Assembly: GCA_045561055.1 (NCBI GenBank)
Contig: JBJKYL010000010.1
Location: 186,001 to 250,000 of the forward strand
Direction of reading: 5' to 3'
DNA from: SMWC01 sp045561055
GTDB lineage: Bacteria > Pseudomonadota > Gammaproteobacteria > Steroidobacterales > Rariloculaceae
DNA length: 64,000 nucleotides
Shown: piece after piece, positions 8,108 through 16,517 of the stretch
How the letters are laid out: every line of letters begins with the position of its first letter
Position numbering within the stretch: position 1 is the stretch's first letter
Translations under genes and position numbers: made by a program
Notes under the pieces: generated by a model
Databases searched by the model: none
The model's input: only the letters and a program-made list of their open reading frames with translations
Told to the model about the DNA's origin: nothing

Positions 8108-9460
8108 TCATAGAGTGTTCAGATAGGCAACCACGTCATTGATTGCCTGATCGTTTGCAAAAATGTCCGCCATCATTCGCATTTGATCGCCATAAGCATC
8201 TTCTGGGTGGCTACCGCGGATCCCATCCCTGAAATTCTGTAGTTGACGGACGAGATACCAGTCTGTCATGCCAGCTAGGCCTGGTGCATTCAAAGCCCAA
8301 ATACCCTGTCCATTTTCGCCGTGACAGGCTACACAGGTACCATAAAGTTCCTCGCCTTCCTTGAGGTCACCGGTGATAGTGATTGGTGCAGGCTCTGACG
8401 GTAATGTCAGGAGATACGCGACGATATTCTCAATCGCCTGATCATCAGGTACCGCCACCATCATTGGCGCCATCATGGCGCCGAAAATATCGCCCTCTGC
8501 CGTGCCGCGCACGCCGTTTTTGTAGTACTGTAGCTGACGGCGCAGATACCAGCCCTCCTGTCCAGTTAGCTTGGGTGCGTTCAAGGCTAGCATACCCTCC
8601 GCATCCAGTCCGTGGCATGCGGCGCAGAGGGAGTAGCTAGCCTGGCCCGCAATCGGGTCGCCCGGTGGTCGCGAGATAGTCTCAGCAAAAGTTGGTTGCT
8701 CGTTCAGCCATAAGTCGAAATCTACTTTTGTATTGACAACAACCTTGCCCCGCATCGCGTGATGGGCTACGCCGCATAATTCCTCACATAGAATTTCGTA
8801 GGTCCCAGGGACCGTCGGTGTAAACCAGACGTAAGTAACCATTCCTGGGACCAGATCCATTTTTACTCGGAACTGCGGGACGGCGAAGTCATGCAGCACA
8901 TCCTTGGATCGTAGCAATGTCTCGACGGGCTGATCGACCGGTAGGTGTAGCGTCGGGTTGGCGACTAAAATATCGTCCAGCCCTGCCGGGTCTTCTGGGT
9001 TTATACCAAACGGATTATTCTCGGTAATATAGCGGGCTTCGACATTACCAAACTCCCCGTCTTCACCCGGGAAGCGGTAGCTCCAGTGCCACTGCTGGCC
9101 GACGGCTTCGACTTGGATTGCGTCTTCCGGTACCGTTACGAACTGGTTCCAAACGATCAGTCCGGGCGCGAGCATTGCCGCCACGCCGATTGATGTTAGG
9201 ACGGTAAGCCAGACCTCGAGTTTGGTGTTTTCCGGCTCGTAAGCGGCTTTTCGCCCTGCCTTGTGCCGGAATGCATAGAGGCAGTACGCCATAAATAGAT
9301 TGGTGCCGATGAATACGGCGCCTGTAACGATAAATGTGATGTCTATTGTGGTATCGATAAGCCCCCAGTTGGATGCCAGTGGCGTTAGGTACCAAGGACT
9401 TAGGAAATGAAAAGCTACACTGCCTACTACTAATAGGACGAGCGCAATTGCTAGAAGCAT
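8108..9460 (-). CDS. ctaC: Cytochrome c oxidase subunit II with two C-terminal cytochrome c domains
   Basis: 450 residues. The N-terminal part has hydrophobic segments at about 1-20, 40-62 and 85-105, then the cupredoxin domain with the CuA site (H190, C225, E227, C229, H233, M236). Two class I cytochrome c domains follow, with CAACH at 279-283 and CVACH at 376-380, each followed by a WYLxRQL and Met-containing pattern (MMAPMM and QMRMMAD) that could supply the sixth heme ligand. A single fused heme domain defines ordinary caa3 oxidases; two give an in-built electron wire to CuA. The gene probably heads the core operon, with azurin 55 bases upstream. Confidence 0.95.
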   Translation of the reverse strand: MLLAIALVLLVVGSVAFHFLSPWYLTPLASNWGLIDTTIDITFIVTGAVFIGTNLFMAYCLYAFRHKAGRKAAYEPENTKLEVWLTVLTSIGVAAMLAPGLIVWNQFVTVPEDAIQVEAVGQQWHWSYRFPGEDGEFGNVEARYITENNPFGINPEDPAGLDDILVANPTLHLPVDQPVETLLRSKDVLHDFAVPQFRVKMDLVPGMVTYVWFTPTVPGTYEILCEELCGVAHHAMRGKVVVNTKVDFDLWLNEQPTFAETISRPPGDPIAGQASYSLCAACHGLDAEGMLALNAPKLTGQEGWYLRRQLQYYKNGVRGTAEGDIFGAMMAPMMVAVPDDQAIENIVAYLLTLPSEPAPITITGDLKEGEELYGTCVACHGENGQGIWALNAPGLAGMTDWYLVRQLQNFRDGIRGSHPEDAYGDQMRMMADIFANDQAINDVVAYLNTL

Positions 9461-9515
9461 GTGCTTAAGGCCTTTTTAGTTCGAGGTTATGCGAACATAG
9501 GAATAGAAAGCGGTG

Positions 9516-9962
9516 TTATTCGATAATGAAGTTTCCTTTCATCAGGACATAGTGTCCAGGAAAGGAGCAGAAATAAGTATAGTCTCCCCCTGGTTCTAGT
9601 CCAGATAGATCGAAGGTCACGGATGCGGTTTCTCCACCGCCGATGAGATCGGTTTCTGCGATAACGCGAGGATCGCCCTCTGGCATGTAGCCCGGTGGAC
9701 CAGCGGCCCGTCCGGCTGTCACAACAGGCACAAAGTTAGTGGTCGTTGTTAGCACCCAATTGTGGCCCATGACGTTAGCGGGAAGAGATCCCACGTGTTG
9801 CAATGTAATGGTGACTTGTTCGCAGGACGTGCTTACGCGGACCTCGGTGAGGTTGAATCGTAGAGCATCATTGCCTTCGATTGTCTGCTCGCATTCTTGA
9901 CCGTTAGCTGTTCCGCAAAGCATCCACCCAGCTAAAGCGAAAATAGTGAAAGTAGTTCTCAT
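9516..9962 (-). CDS. azu: Azurin, periplasmic blue copper protein
   Basis: 148 residues with a signal peptide ending near NGQ (residue 22). Type 1 copper ligands are all present: G66/H67 in VMGHNWV, C132, H137 and M141 in FCSFPGHYVLMKG. C24 and C47 correspond to the azurin disulfide. Azurin shuttles single electrons in the periplasm, and its position 55 bases before ctaC on the same strand suggests that it donates electrons to this oxidase, perhaps through the fused cytochrome c domains. That link is inferred from position; the protein family assignment itself is secure. Confidence 0.93.
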   Translation of the reverse strand: MRTTFTIFALAGWMLCGTANGQECEQTIEGNDALRFNLTEVRVSTSCEQVTITLQHVGSLPANVMGHNWVLTTTTNFVPVVTAGRAAGPPGYMPEGDPRVIAETDLIGGGETASVTFDLSGLEPGGDYTYFCSFPGHYVLMKGNFIIE

Positions 9963-10087
9963 CGATTAGCAATCCCTACCTATGAAACTCGGTAAATTAG
10001 CGGCAGCATCTTAGCAGAATGATCGTTTGGAGTTAATGGCCGAGCGGTCGTAGATTAGTTTAGTCATTTCTGTCTGTCGCTACGTTT

Positions 10088-11182
10088 CTAGAGAACGGTG
10101 GTATGCATATAAGCCTCTTCCGAGATCTGCTGCCAAGGTCGCGAGAGGGTCAGGAAGCTCTGGTAGGATTCCCAGATCCTAGCGGCGAGTAGGTCGCGTT
10201 CCGTCAGGTCCGCTATGACTTGTTCCGTAAGCTCTTTGAGGCCCCTCAGTACCTCGTCCGGAAAGACTCGGATCTCGACCGTTTCGTCGTTTGCGAGTTG
10301 CTCCAAGGCGACTGCGTTGCGGGCGTTGTATTCGGAGAGCATATCCAGGTTAGCAGCTTGGCAAGCAACTCGAACGATCGCCTTTAGGTCAGCAGGTAAA
10401 CTATTAAAGGCTTCCAGGTTTACCATGCATTCCATTATCGAGCCGGGCTCATGCCAGCCGGGGTAATAATAGTATCGAGCCGCTTGATGTAGTCCGGACG
10501 CGACGTCGTTATAAGGTCCGACCCACTCCGTCGCGTCGATACTACCGGTCTGTAGGGCCGTGAAAATTTCAGAACCAGGCAGCGTCACGGGAGTGCCTCC
10601 CGCGAGTTTCAAGACTTCGCCGCCGAGCCCAGGAAGGCGCATCTTTAGGCCCTTGAGATCGTCCATACTGTCGATCGTCCGGTTGAACCAGCCGCCCATC
10701 TGCACGCCCGAACTACCGGCCGGGAAAGGTTCGAGTCCGAAAGGCCGGTAGACTTCCTGCCACAGCTCGAGGCCGCCACCATAGTAGAGCCAGGCATTAG
10801 TCTCAAGCGGATTCATACCGAAAGGAATCGTTGTGAAGAACTGCGTTGCTTCGGATTTGCCACGCCAATAGTAGGCGCCTCCGTGGCCGAGTTCGGCGGT
10901 GCCGCGCGAGACTGTATCGAACACTTCGAGTGCGGGCACGAGCTCGTCGGCCGCATAGACTTGGACCTCAATACGTCCGCCGCTCATCTCTTCTAGCATA
11001 CGAGCTAGGTTAGTCGCGCCCGTTCCGAGCCCGGGGAAGTTCGGTGGCCAGGTGGTCACCATCTTCCAGGAAAAGTTTTGCTGGCTTGGCGCGGTAACAA
11101 TTTCGACGTCACTGCGTGGTGCGCAAGCACTTAGCGTAGCTCCACCTGCGGCCACGCCCGATATAAATGCCCGTCGTTTCAT
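10088..11182 (-). CDS. TRAP transporter solute-binding protein, TakP-like
   Basis: 364 residues with an N-terminal MKRRAF followed by a hydrophobic stretch and LSAC, which reads either as a twin-arginine-like leader or a lipobox (C19). The mature part matches the DctP superfamily branch of Rhodobacter TakP, a binding protein for pyruvate and other 2-oxoacids: ELGHGGAYYWRGKS, TTIPFGMNPLETNAWLYYGGG, PAGSSGVQMGGWFNR, LKGLKMRLPGLGGEVL, ATEWVGPYND and YYYPGWHEPGS. No DctQ or DctM gene is adjacent, so it is an orphan binding protein here. It could share a membrane component encoded elsewhere, such as the permease at the left edge. Ligand type is inferred from family. Confidence 0.88.
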   Translation of the reverse strand: MKRRAFISGVAAGGATLSACAPRSDVEIVTAPSQQNFSWKMVTTWPPNFPGLGTGATNLARMLEEMSGGRIEVQVYAADELVPALEVFDTVSRGTAELGHGGAYYWRGKSEATQFFTTIPFGMNPLETNAWLYYGGGLELWQEVYRPFGLEPFPAGSSGVQMGGWFNRTIDSMDDLKGLKMRLPGLGGEVLKLAGGTPVTLPGSEIFTALQTGSIDATEWVGPYNDVASGLHQAARYYYYPGWHEPGSIMECMVNLEAFNSLPADLKAIVRVACQAANLDMLSEYNARNAVALEQLANDETVEIRVFPDEVLRGLKELTEQVIADLTERDLLAARIWESYQSFLTLSRPWQQISEEAYMHTTVL

Positions 11183-11573
11183 TTAGTACGCTCTTTAAAA
11201 AATAATCTTATGATTATTAATACCAGACTAACCTGCTAGCGCCTAGTCTAATAACAATATCCCCACAAAAGTCTAAAAATACATATTATATCGACATAAA
11301 AAACCACTATTATAAAAAAACATAAAAAGTGGTAAATTATTATTATTTTAGGACAAAAAATATTTTAAAGTGGGATAAAACTATTTATAAGGTAATACGA
11401 TTATCCACATCGGTCTCTCAAACCCCTAGTGACCGTTCTTCGGCGACTGCCTTGAGAAGAAAAATTGGTCTCCTCGCGTTGAAAGGAAGACATAATTACG
11501 AGAAAGCCCATTATATTAGCCACTTCCGCTTTTTTCCTGCTGGGTCAGAGTAAGCAACAACTGTGGAGCAGTG
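11183..11573. other. AT-rich divergent intergenic island
   Basis: 391 bases between the divergent takP-like gene and dtd. The part from about 11260 to 11400 is almost entirely A and T, unlike anything else in the window. Two inverted repeats stand out: AGACTA (11225-11230) with TAGTCT (11244-11249), and ACCACT (11303-11308) with AGTGGT (11328-11333). The region must hold the promoters for both neighbours. A 74-codon open frame (11329-11553, plus) crosses it but starts in low-complexity sequence and resembles nothing known. Confidence 0.5.
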
Positions 11574-12023
11574 ATGATTGGACTATTACAAAGGGTAAGT
11601 CAGGCAAATGTTGTGGTGGATGGCGAAACCATTGCGGATATCGATACTGGGTTAGCGGTACTCGTGGGAGTAGAGCGGAAGGATACGGAACGGGAGGCGT
11701 CCCGGTTGTTGAAGCGCCTTCTCGCGTTTCGTATCTTTGCGGACGAAGAAGGGCGAATGAACCTGAGTTTGTCTGACACTAAAGGAGCTTTGCTCTTAAT
11801 TCCGCAGTTTACGCTAGTCTCGGACACGGCGAAGGGGAATCGGCCAGGGTTTTCAAAGGCAGCGTCACCTGAGCGAGGGGAGGAACTCTTCAATGTCCTC
11901 TTGCGTCTCGCGGAGCAGACCGGGATAAAGGTCGCTAGTGGTCGATTCGGCGCCATGATGCAAGTCAACCTGTCGAATGAAGGACCGGTAACGTTCTGGC
12001 TCAGCGTATCCCCGACAGAATAA
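11574..12023 (+). CDS. dtd: D-aminoacyl-tRNA deacylase
   Basis: 149 residues from ATG 11574 (a GTG at 11571 is also in frame; GGAG at 11565 favours the ATG). DTD removes D-amino acids and glycine mischarged onto tRNA and acts as a dimer in the cytoplasm. Family marks are GLLQRVSQANVVVDG at the N-terminus, the LLLIPQFTLVSD segment (usually SQFTL; here PQFTL, so the serine of the motif is replaced by proline), GNRPGFSKAA and the C-terminal NEGPVTFWL, the Gly-cisPro motif of the active site. Length is normal for the family. It leads into tatABC on the same strand with a 66-base gap. Confidence 0.93.
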   Translation: MIGLLQRVSQANVVVDGETIADIDTGLAVLVGVERKDTEREASRLLKRLLAFRIFADEEGRMNLSLSDTKGALLLIPQFTLVSDTAKGNRPGFSKAASPERGEELFNVLLRLAEQTGIKVASGRFGAMMQVNLSNEGPVTFWLSVSPTE

Positions 12024-12089
12024 GTATGAGGCGCTGTCCGTATGCTTTCGCGTATCATTAGGCTACAAATCTAAGGCTGGAGAGTTGAG

Positions 12090-12347
12090 ATGGGAGTAGG
12101 TGGGATAAGCATGTGGCAATTGCTCATCGTTTTGCTAATCGTCGTGTTGATCTTTGGTACGAAAAGACTGAAATCAATCGGCGGTGATCTAGGTGGGGCG
12201 CTGAAGAGTTTTCGCAAGGCGATGGATACCGATGATAAGGACGATGATAAGGACGATGATGGGAGTACAGATGAGCCACAGCGCTTAGAAGATGTTGTGC
12301 CCGATGCCGAATTCGCCGAGCAGAAGGATAAGAGCCAAAGTAGTTAG
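12090..12347 (+). CDS. tatA: Sec-independent protein translocase subunit TatA
   Basis: 85 residues. One N-terminal membrane helix (about 8-22), the FGTKRL hinge, an amphipathic helix (GGDLGGALKSFRKAMD) and an acidic, Asp/Lys-rich low-complexity tail are the standard TatA plan. TatA polymerises to form the passage for folded proteins with twin-arginine signals; the aldo/keto reductases in this window are likely clients. GGAG eight bases upstream supports the ATG. First gene of a tatABC operon, 5 bases before tatB. Confidence 0.95.
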   Translation: MGVGGISMWQLLIVLLIVVLIFGTKRLKSIGGDLGGALKSFRKAMDTDDKDDDKDDDGSTDEPQRLEDVVPDAEFAEQKDKSQSS

Positions 12348-12352
12348 ACGAA

Positions 12353-12736
12353 ATGTTTGACGTTGGTTTTTGGGAGCTTATTCTAATATTTGGCGTAGGG
12401 CTGATTATTTTAGGCCCGGAACGCATGCCACGCGTGGCCAGCCAGGTTGGACGTTGGATCGGACGCGCTCGACGGACAGCGAATATGCTGCGCCGACAAT
12501 TGGAGCAGGAGATTGCGGTTGCAGATGCGCCGCCGCCACGTAAACCTAAGCCGCTAGAGCCCGTAAACCGCCCGCCGGATAAGATGAAAGAAGGGCCTGT
12601 TCAAGGTGATGTAGAACAATCTATAGATCTATCGGCTGAAGTTGCCGAGTCCCTTGCTGTTATGGATGGTGATGAACTCGAGGCGCAAGGCAAAGACGCA
12701 AAGCAAAAAACAAACGGGCCGGCAAGCGGTCTATGA
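12353..12736 (+). CDS. tatB: Sec-independent protein translocase subunit TatB
   Basis: 127 residues with the TatB pattern MFDVGFWELILIFGVGLIILGPERMP: a membrane helix followed by the G-P-E-R hinge, then a long amphipathic helix and a proline- and charge-rich tail. TatB pairs with TatC to recognise twin-arginine signals. The glutamate near the start of the helix (WELI) is the conserved one. Its stop overlaps the tatC start by 4 bases (12733-12736), so the two are translationally coupled. Confidence 0.95.
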   Translation: MFDVGFWELILIFGVGLIILGPERMPRVASQVGRWIGRARRTANMLRRQLEQEIAVADAPPPRKPKPLEPVNRPPDKMKEGPVQGDVEQSIDLSAEVAESLAVMDGDELEAQGKDAKQKTNGPASGL

Positions 12737-13527
12737 GAACGGAGATTAAAGGACCGGGTGACGAAGAAGTGCTGGCTGAAGGCTCGCTCGTTTCGCATCT
12801 CGTAGAGCTTCGTAATAGGCTTTTGAAGACCGCCGCCGCAATATTATTACTATTCATTTGCTTGGTCCCTTTTTCGGAGACTATATTCACGCTTATTGCT
12901 ACGCCGCTCATGGACAAGCTTCCTGAGGGCGCAACGATGATAGCTACGCAGGTAGCATCGCCGTTTCTGACACCATTTAAGACAACATTGTTCGCTGCGT
13001 TGTTTCTCGCGATGCCGGTTGTGTTGAGCCAGATCTGGCACTTCGTTGCGCCTGGGCTCTACCGAAAGGAAAAGCGTTTTGCGTTGCCCTTAATCTTTTC
13101 TAGCATCGTGCTGTTCTACGTCGGCGTATCGTTCGCTTACTTCGTCGTATTTCCGTTGATGTTCGGATTCTTTGCTGCAGTGGCGCCCGAAGGTGTCACG
13201 ATGATGACGGATATCAGCTCGTATCTGGACTTTATTCTGACACTATTTTTCGCATTCGGCTTGGCTTTCGAAGTTCCAATCGCTACCGTCATGCTGGTTT
13301 GGAGTGGATTGGTTCCGATAGAAACTCTAGGTCGTGCGCGTGCATATGTATTCCTGGGCGCATTCGTCATGGGAATGTTGCTGACACCGCCCGACGCAAT
13401 CTCACAGACTCTCCTAGCGGTACCTGTTTATCTACTGTACGAGTCGGGATTATTTATGGCTCGAATATTCGGTCCGGCAACAGAGGGCGAAGATGAGGAA
13501 GATACGCCGCCTAGTATCGACGATTAA
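12733..13527 (+). CDS. tatC: Sec-independent protein translocase subunit TatC
   Basis: 264 residues with six membrane helices. Conserved features include SHLVELRNRLLKT at the N-terminus (signal-binding site with the essential Glu), FLTPFKTTLFAAL in the first periplasmic/helix segment, PVVLSQIWHFVAPGLYRKEK, and the helix with FAFGLAFEVPI containing the functional Glu. TatC is the receptor for twin-arginine signals and the platform on which TatA assembles. The acidic C-terminal tail (EGEDEEDTPPSIDD) is cytoplasmic. Last clear tat gene; the POT transporter starts 17 bases later. Confidence 0.97.
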   Translation: MRTEIKGPGDEEVLAEGSLVSHLVELRNRLLKTAAAILLLFICLVPFSETIFTLIATPLMDKLPEGATMIATQVASPFLTPFKTTLFAALFLAMPVVLSQIWHFVAPGLYRKEKRFALPLIFSSIVLFYVGVSFAYFVVFPLMFGFFAAVAPEGVTMMTDISSYLDFILTLFFAFGLAFEVPIATVMLVWSGLVPIETLGRARAYVFLGAFVMGMLLTPPDAISQTLLAVPVYLLYESGLFMARIFGPATEGEDEEDTPPSIDD

Positions 13528-13544
13528 GTTCACCAAAATAACTT

Positions 13545-15041
13545 ATGACGATTAATACTATTGATCTCTCGCCGCGCTCCGGGTTTCTCGGTCATCCGAT
13601 AGGGCTGTTAACGCTGTCGACGACTGAGATGTGGGAGCGTTTTAGCTACTATGGCATGCGAGCATTGCTCGTTTTATTCATGGTTGAAGCTGTTGAGGAG
13701 GGGGGTCTTGGTTACTCCGATCAAACGGCGACGGCGATTTATGGTTTGTATACGGCTGCGGTCTATATGCTCTCTCTGCCCGGCGGTTGGATTGCTGACC
13801 GTCTCATTGGCGCACAGCGTGCAGTGTGGTTTGGCGGCATTATTATTATGTCCGGTCACTTCGTTCTTGCTATTCCTAGTATTTCGACTTTCTTTTTGGG
13901 ACTTGTTCTAGTTTCCCTAGGCACGGGGCTTCTGAAGCCTAATATCAGTGCCATCGTTGGTGAGTTCTATCAACCAGGGGATCCCCGGCGCGACGGTGGT
14001 TTTACTATTTTCTATATGGGAATCAACGTTGGTGCTGCGCTTGGGCCGATAGTCTGCGGTTATTTGGCCCAAGATAACTGGCACTATGGTTTCGGTGCGG
14101 CCGGTGTTGGCATGTTGTTAGGTCTCGTTCAATTTAAGGTTACGCTGGCGAAGCTTGGCGAAGCTGGGCGGTTGCCGGCGGCTAAACCGCCGAATGATGT
14201 GGCCTTCGAACGCAAAGCATGGGTTGGGATATTTTTCTTTCTGGCCATAATTGGGGCCGTGCTCTTCGCGGGCCTTACGAATACCGTAACCCTTAATGCC
14301 GTTTCGCTAGCACAAAATAGTACCTATGCCATCGTAGCGATGGCATTCGTCTACTTTGGCTACCTATTAATACTCGGCAAGCTCACGCGCGATGAACGTG
14401 GTCGTGTCATCGTAATCATCGTCCTGTTTTTTGCCGCTGCTATGTTCTGGTCGGGATTCGAGCAGGCGGGATCGTCGCTGAATCTCTTCGCGGAGCGTTA
14501 CACGCTCAGACAGTTGGCAGGCTTCGAAATACCTGCGAGCTGGTTTCAGTCGCTGAATCCCGTATTCATTATTTTTCTTGCGCCGTTCTACTCGATGATG
14601 TGGGTGGCTCTAGCACGTCGACACATGGATCCGTCTACGCCGATGAAGTTTGCGGTAGGTTTGATCATCCTCGGATTCGGTTTCGCCGTCATGATCGGTG
14701 CGGCGGCGTTGGTCGCTGATGGACAACAGGTGCTGCCGACCTGGCTATTCTTTACGTATTTACTGCATACCATGGGCGAGCTGGCACTGAGCCCCGTTGG
14801 CCTTAGCTCCGTTACCAAACTCGCCCCACGGCGTTTCGTCGGTCAGATGATGGGAGTGTGGTTTCTAGCTGCGTCTCTCGGCAATATTCTCGCTGGGCTG
14901 ATCGCTGGTGAATTTAGTGCCGATGCTGTTGATGACATGCCGCGGCTTTACACACAAATCGTACTCACGACTGTTGGTTCTGGTGTACTGCTCGCGATTG
15001 TGGCGAAACCGTTGAAGCGATTGATGAGCGGTGTAGATTGA
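13545..15041 (+). CDS. POT family proton-dependent peptide transporter
   Basis: 498 residues, about 14 membrane helices of the major facilitator fold, family PTR2/POT. The proton-coupling motif ExxER is visible as E28-E31-R32 in STTEMWERFSYYGMRA, followed by the PTR2 signature with GGWIADRLIG and the long FYMGINVGAALGPIVCGYL. It imports di- and tripeptides with protons. The start is close to tatC (17 bases), but no clear Shine-Dalgarno is visible at the ATG. The ending (KPLKRLMSG) looks natural, so the OPT-like sequence that follows is not part of it. Confidence 0.93.
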   Translation: MTINTIDLSPRSGFLGHPIGLLTLSTTEMWERFSYYGMRALLVLFMVEAVEEGGLGYSDQTATAIYGLYTAAVYMLSLPGGWIADRLIGAQRAVWFGGIIIMSGHFVLAIPSISTFFLGLVLVSLGTGLLKPNISAIVGEFYQPGDPRRDGGFTIFYMGINVGAALGPIVCGYLAQDNWHYGFGAAGVGMLLGLVQFKVTLAKLGEAGRLPAAKPPNDVAFERKAWVGIFFFLAIIGAVLFAGLTNTVTLNAVSLAQNSTYAIVAMAFVYFGYLLILGKLTRDERGRVIVIIVLFFAAAMFWSGFEQAGSSLNLFAERYTLRQLAGFEIPASWFQSLNPVFIIFLAPFYSMMWVALARRHMDPSTPMKFAVGLIILGFGFAVMIGAAALVADGQQVLPTWLFFTYLLHTMGELALSPVGLSSVTKLAPRRFVGQMMGVWFLAASLGNILAGLIAGEFSADAVDDMPRLYTQIVLTTVGSGVLLAIVAKPLKRLMSGVD

Positions 15042-15056
15042 TTATGCTAGCGTTGA

Positions 15057-15245
15057 CGGCTGTCAGTCGTCTCCGGGTTGATTACAGGTGAAGCTTTGAT
15101 TGGCATCGGTATGGCGGTTCCGATCGTTCTTAGTGGTAACCCTGAGATTATTACATTGAGTCTCGAAATACCGACGATTGTAGGTCTCATAGTAATCGCT
15201 GTGCTAAGTACAATACTTTATCGCGTTGCGACAAAAAGCACTTAA
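15057..15245 (+). pseudogene. C-terminal remnant of an OPT-family oligopeptide transporter
   Basis: An open stretch of 62 codons with no start codon carrying a usable ribosome binding site. The translated text (VVSGLITGEALIGIGMAVPI, then a second hydrophobic helix ending in LYRVATKST) closely resembles the last two helices of OPT oligopeptide transporters, where a GLIxGExLxG motif is typical. The remaining several hundred residues are absent; the preceding sequence belongs to the POT transporter. The simplest reading is a deletion that left the tail of an OPT gene next to a functionally similar peptide transporter. Identification is from memory of the family and is not certain. Confidence 0.5.
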
Positions 15246-15273
15246 AATCGCTGCAGAGATCGAGTAAGCAAGA

Positions 15274-16422
15274 ATGCCTGAGCTTGAAAGTAAATTGCCA
15301 GGTGTAGGGACCACTATATTCACGGTAATGTCTCGGCTCGCAGAGGAATATGGTGCGATCAATCTTTCGCAGGGATATCCTGATTACCAGCCACCGGAGG
15401 CATTGCTAGACAGGGTCACATACCATCTGCACGCTGGACAGAACCAGTATCCGCACATGACAGGGATTCAGCTTCTACGAGAGCAGATCTCACTTAAGAT
15501 TTCAAAACTCTATGGCGTCTTGCCGGATTCGACTACGGACGTTACTGTTACTAGTGGAGCCACTGAAGCTTTGTTCTGTGCAATACACGCTGTGGTTCGG
15601 TCCGGTGACGAGGTCATCGTCTTTGACCCGGCCTATGATTCATACGATCCAGCCATTACGCTTGCGGGAGCAAAGACAATCCATTTGCCTTTGCTCATGC
15701 CTGATTTCGATATCGATTGGGACTGCTTTGCCGATGCTCTTAATGAAAAAACGCGACTTGTCATTGTGAATTCGCCGCACAATCCTTCGGGTAGCCTACT
15801 GACGTGTGCTGATCTTGCGCGGTTAGCCGAGCTCGTTCGTCCCTACGATACCTACGTTCTGAGCGATGAAGTTTACGAGCACATTGTTTTCGACGGAGAG
15901 TCTCATTCGAGCGTACTTTCGAACCAGGAGCTGGCATCACGAAGTTTCGCTGTGTTTTCTTTCGGTAAGACCTATCACGCAACCGGTTGGAAGGTTGGCT
16001 ACTGTGTTGCGCCCGCGTCCCTCTCGCAGGAGTTTCGACGCGTACATCAGTTCAACACGTTTACGACTGCGACGCCATTACAGTACGCGCTCGCCGACTA
16101 CCTAAAGGACTACCCCAAACACTACCTAGGCTTGCCAACGTTTTACCAGGAGAAACGTGACTTTTTTCTCAAACTATTTAACGAATCGAAGCTCGTATTT
16201 CGCCCCAGTCGCGGGACTTACTTCCAACTGGCGGACTACACTGCAGTGTCGGATCTACCTGATGATGAGTTCGCGTGCTGGTTAACGCAGGAACGTGGCG
16301 TTTCCGTAATACCGATATCAGCTTTCTACAAAGTTCCGCCAAATACGCGTTACATTCGGTTTTGTTTCGCAAAGGAAGTAGAGACTTTACGCCAAGCCGC
16401 AGAGCGGCTAGCAACGTTGTGA
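15274..16422 (+). CDS. PLP-dependent methionine aminotransferase, YbdL type
   Basis: 382 residues of aminotransferase class I fold. The PLP lysine is K232 in FSFGKTYHATGWKVGY. N170 in NSPHNPSG and D198 in LSDEVYEH bind the cofactor, and the final YIRFCFAKEVETL contains the carboxylate-binding Arg in the FCFAK context that is typical of E. coli YbdL and related methionine/glutamine transaminases. The start MPELESKLPGVGTTIFTVMS is also characteristic. It probably works in methionine salvage or general 2-oxoacid exchange. It stands alone between an OPT remnant and the convergent dsbA. Confidence 0.9.
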   Translation: MPELESKLPGVGTTIFTVMSRLAEEYGAINLSQGYPDYQPPEALLDRVTYHLHAGQNQYPHMTGIQLLREQISLKISKLYGVLPDSTTDVTVTSGATEALFCAIHAVVRSGDEVIVFDPAYDSYDPAITLAGAKTIHLPLLMPDFDIDWDCFADALNEKTRLVIVNSPHNPSGSLLTCADLARLAELVRPYDTYVLSDEVYEHIVFDGESHSSVLSNQELASRSFAVFSFGKTYHATGWKVGYCVAPASLSQEFRRVHQFNTFTTATPLQYALADYLKDYPKHYLGLPTFYQEKRDFFLKLFNESKLVFRPSRGTYFQLADYTAVSDLPDDEFACWLTQERGVSVIPISAFYKVPPNTRYIRFCFAKEVETLRQAAERLATL

Positions 16423-16517
16423 CATTCTGAGTCCCTAGAGGTAACGCGGTTCAACAAAGTGTCATCTTCAGCTTAATCTCAAGCTCATCCTCTTAGAGGT
16501 ACAGCTTGTCAGCTCAC

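Noticed and set aside
11329..11553. 74-codon open frame in the AT-rich spacer before dtd
   Set aside because: Begins in low-complexity AT sequence, has no ribosome binding site and no family resemblance; better explained as chance.
16423..16517. Bidirectional terminator between the aminotransferase and dsbA
   Set aside because: The palindrome CCTCTTAGAGG has no loop and no T-run on either side, so termination is not supported.
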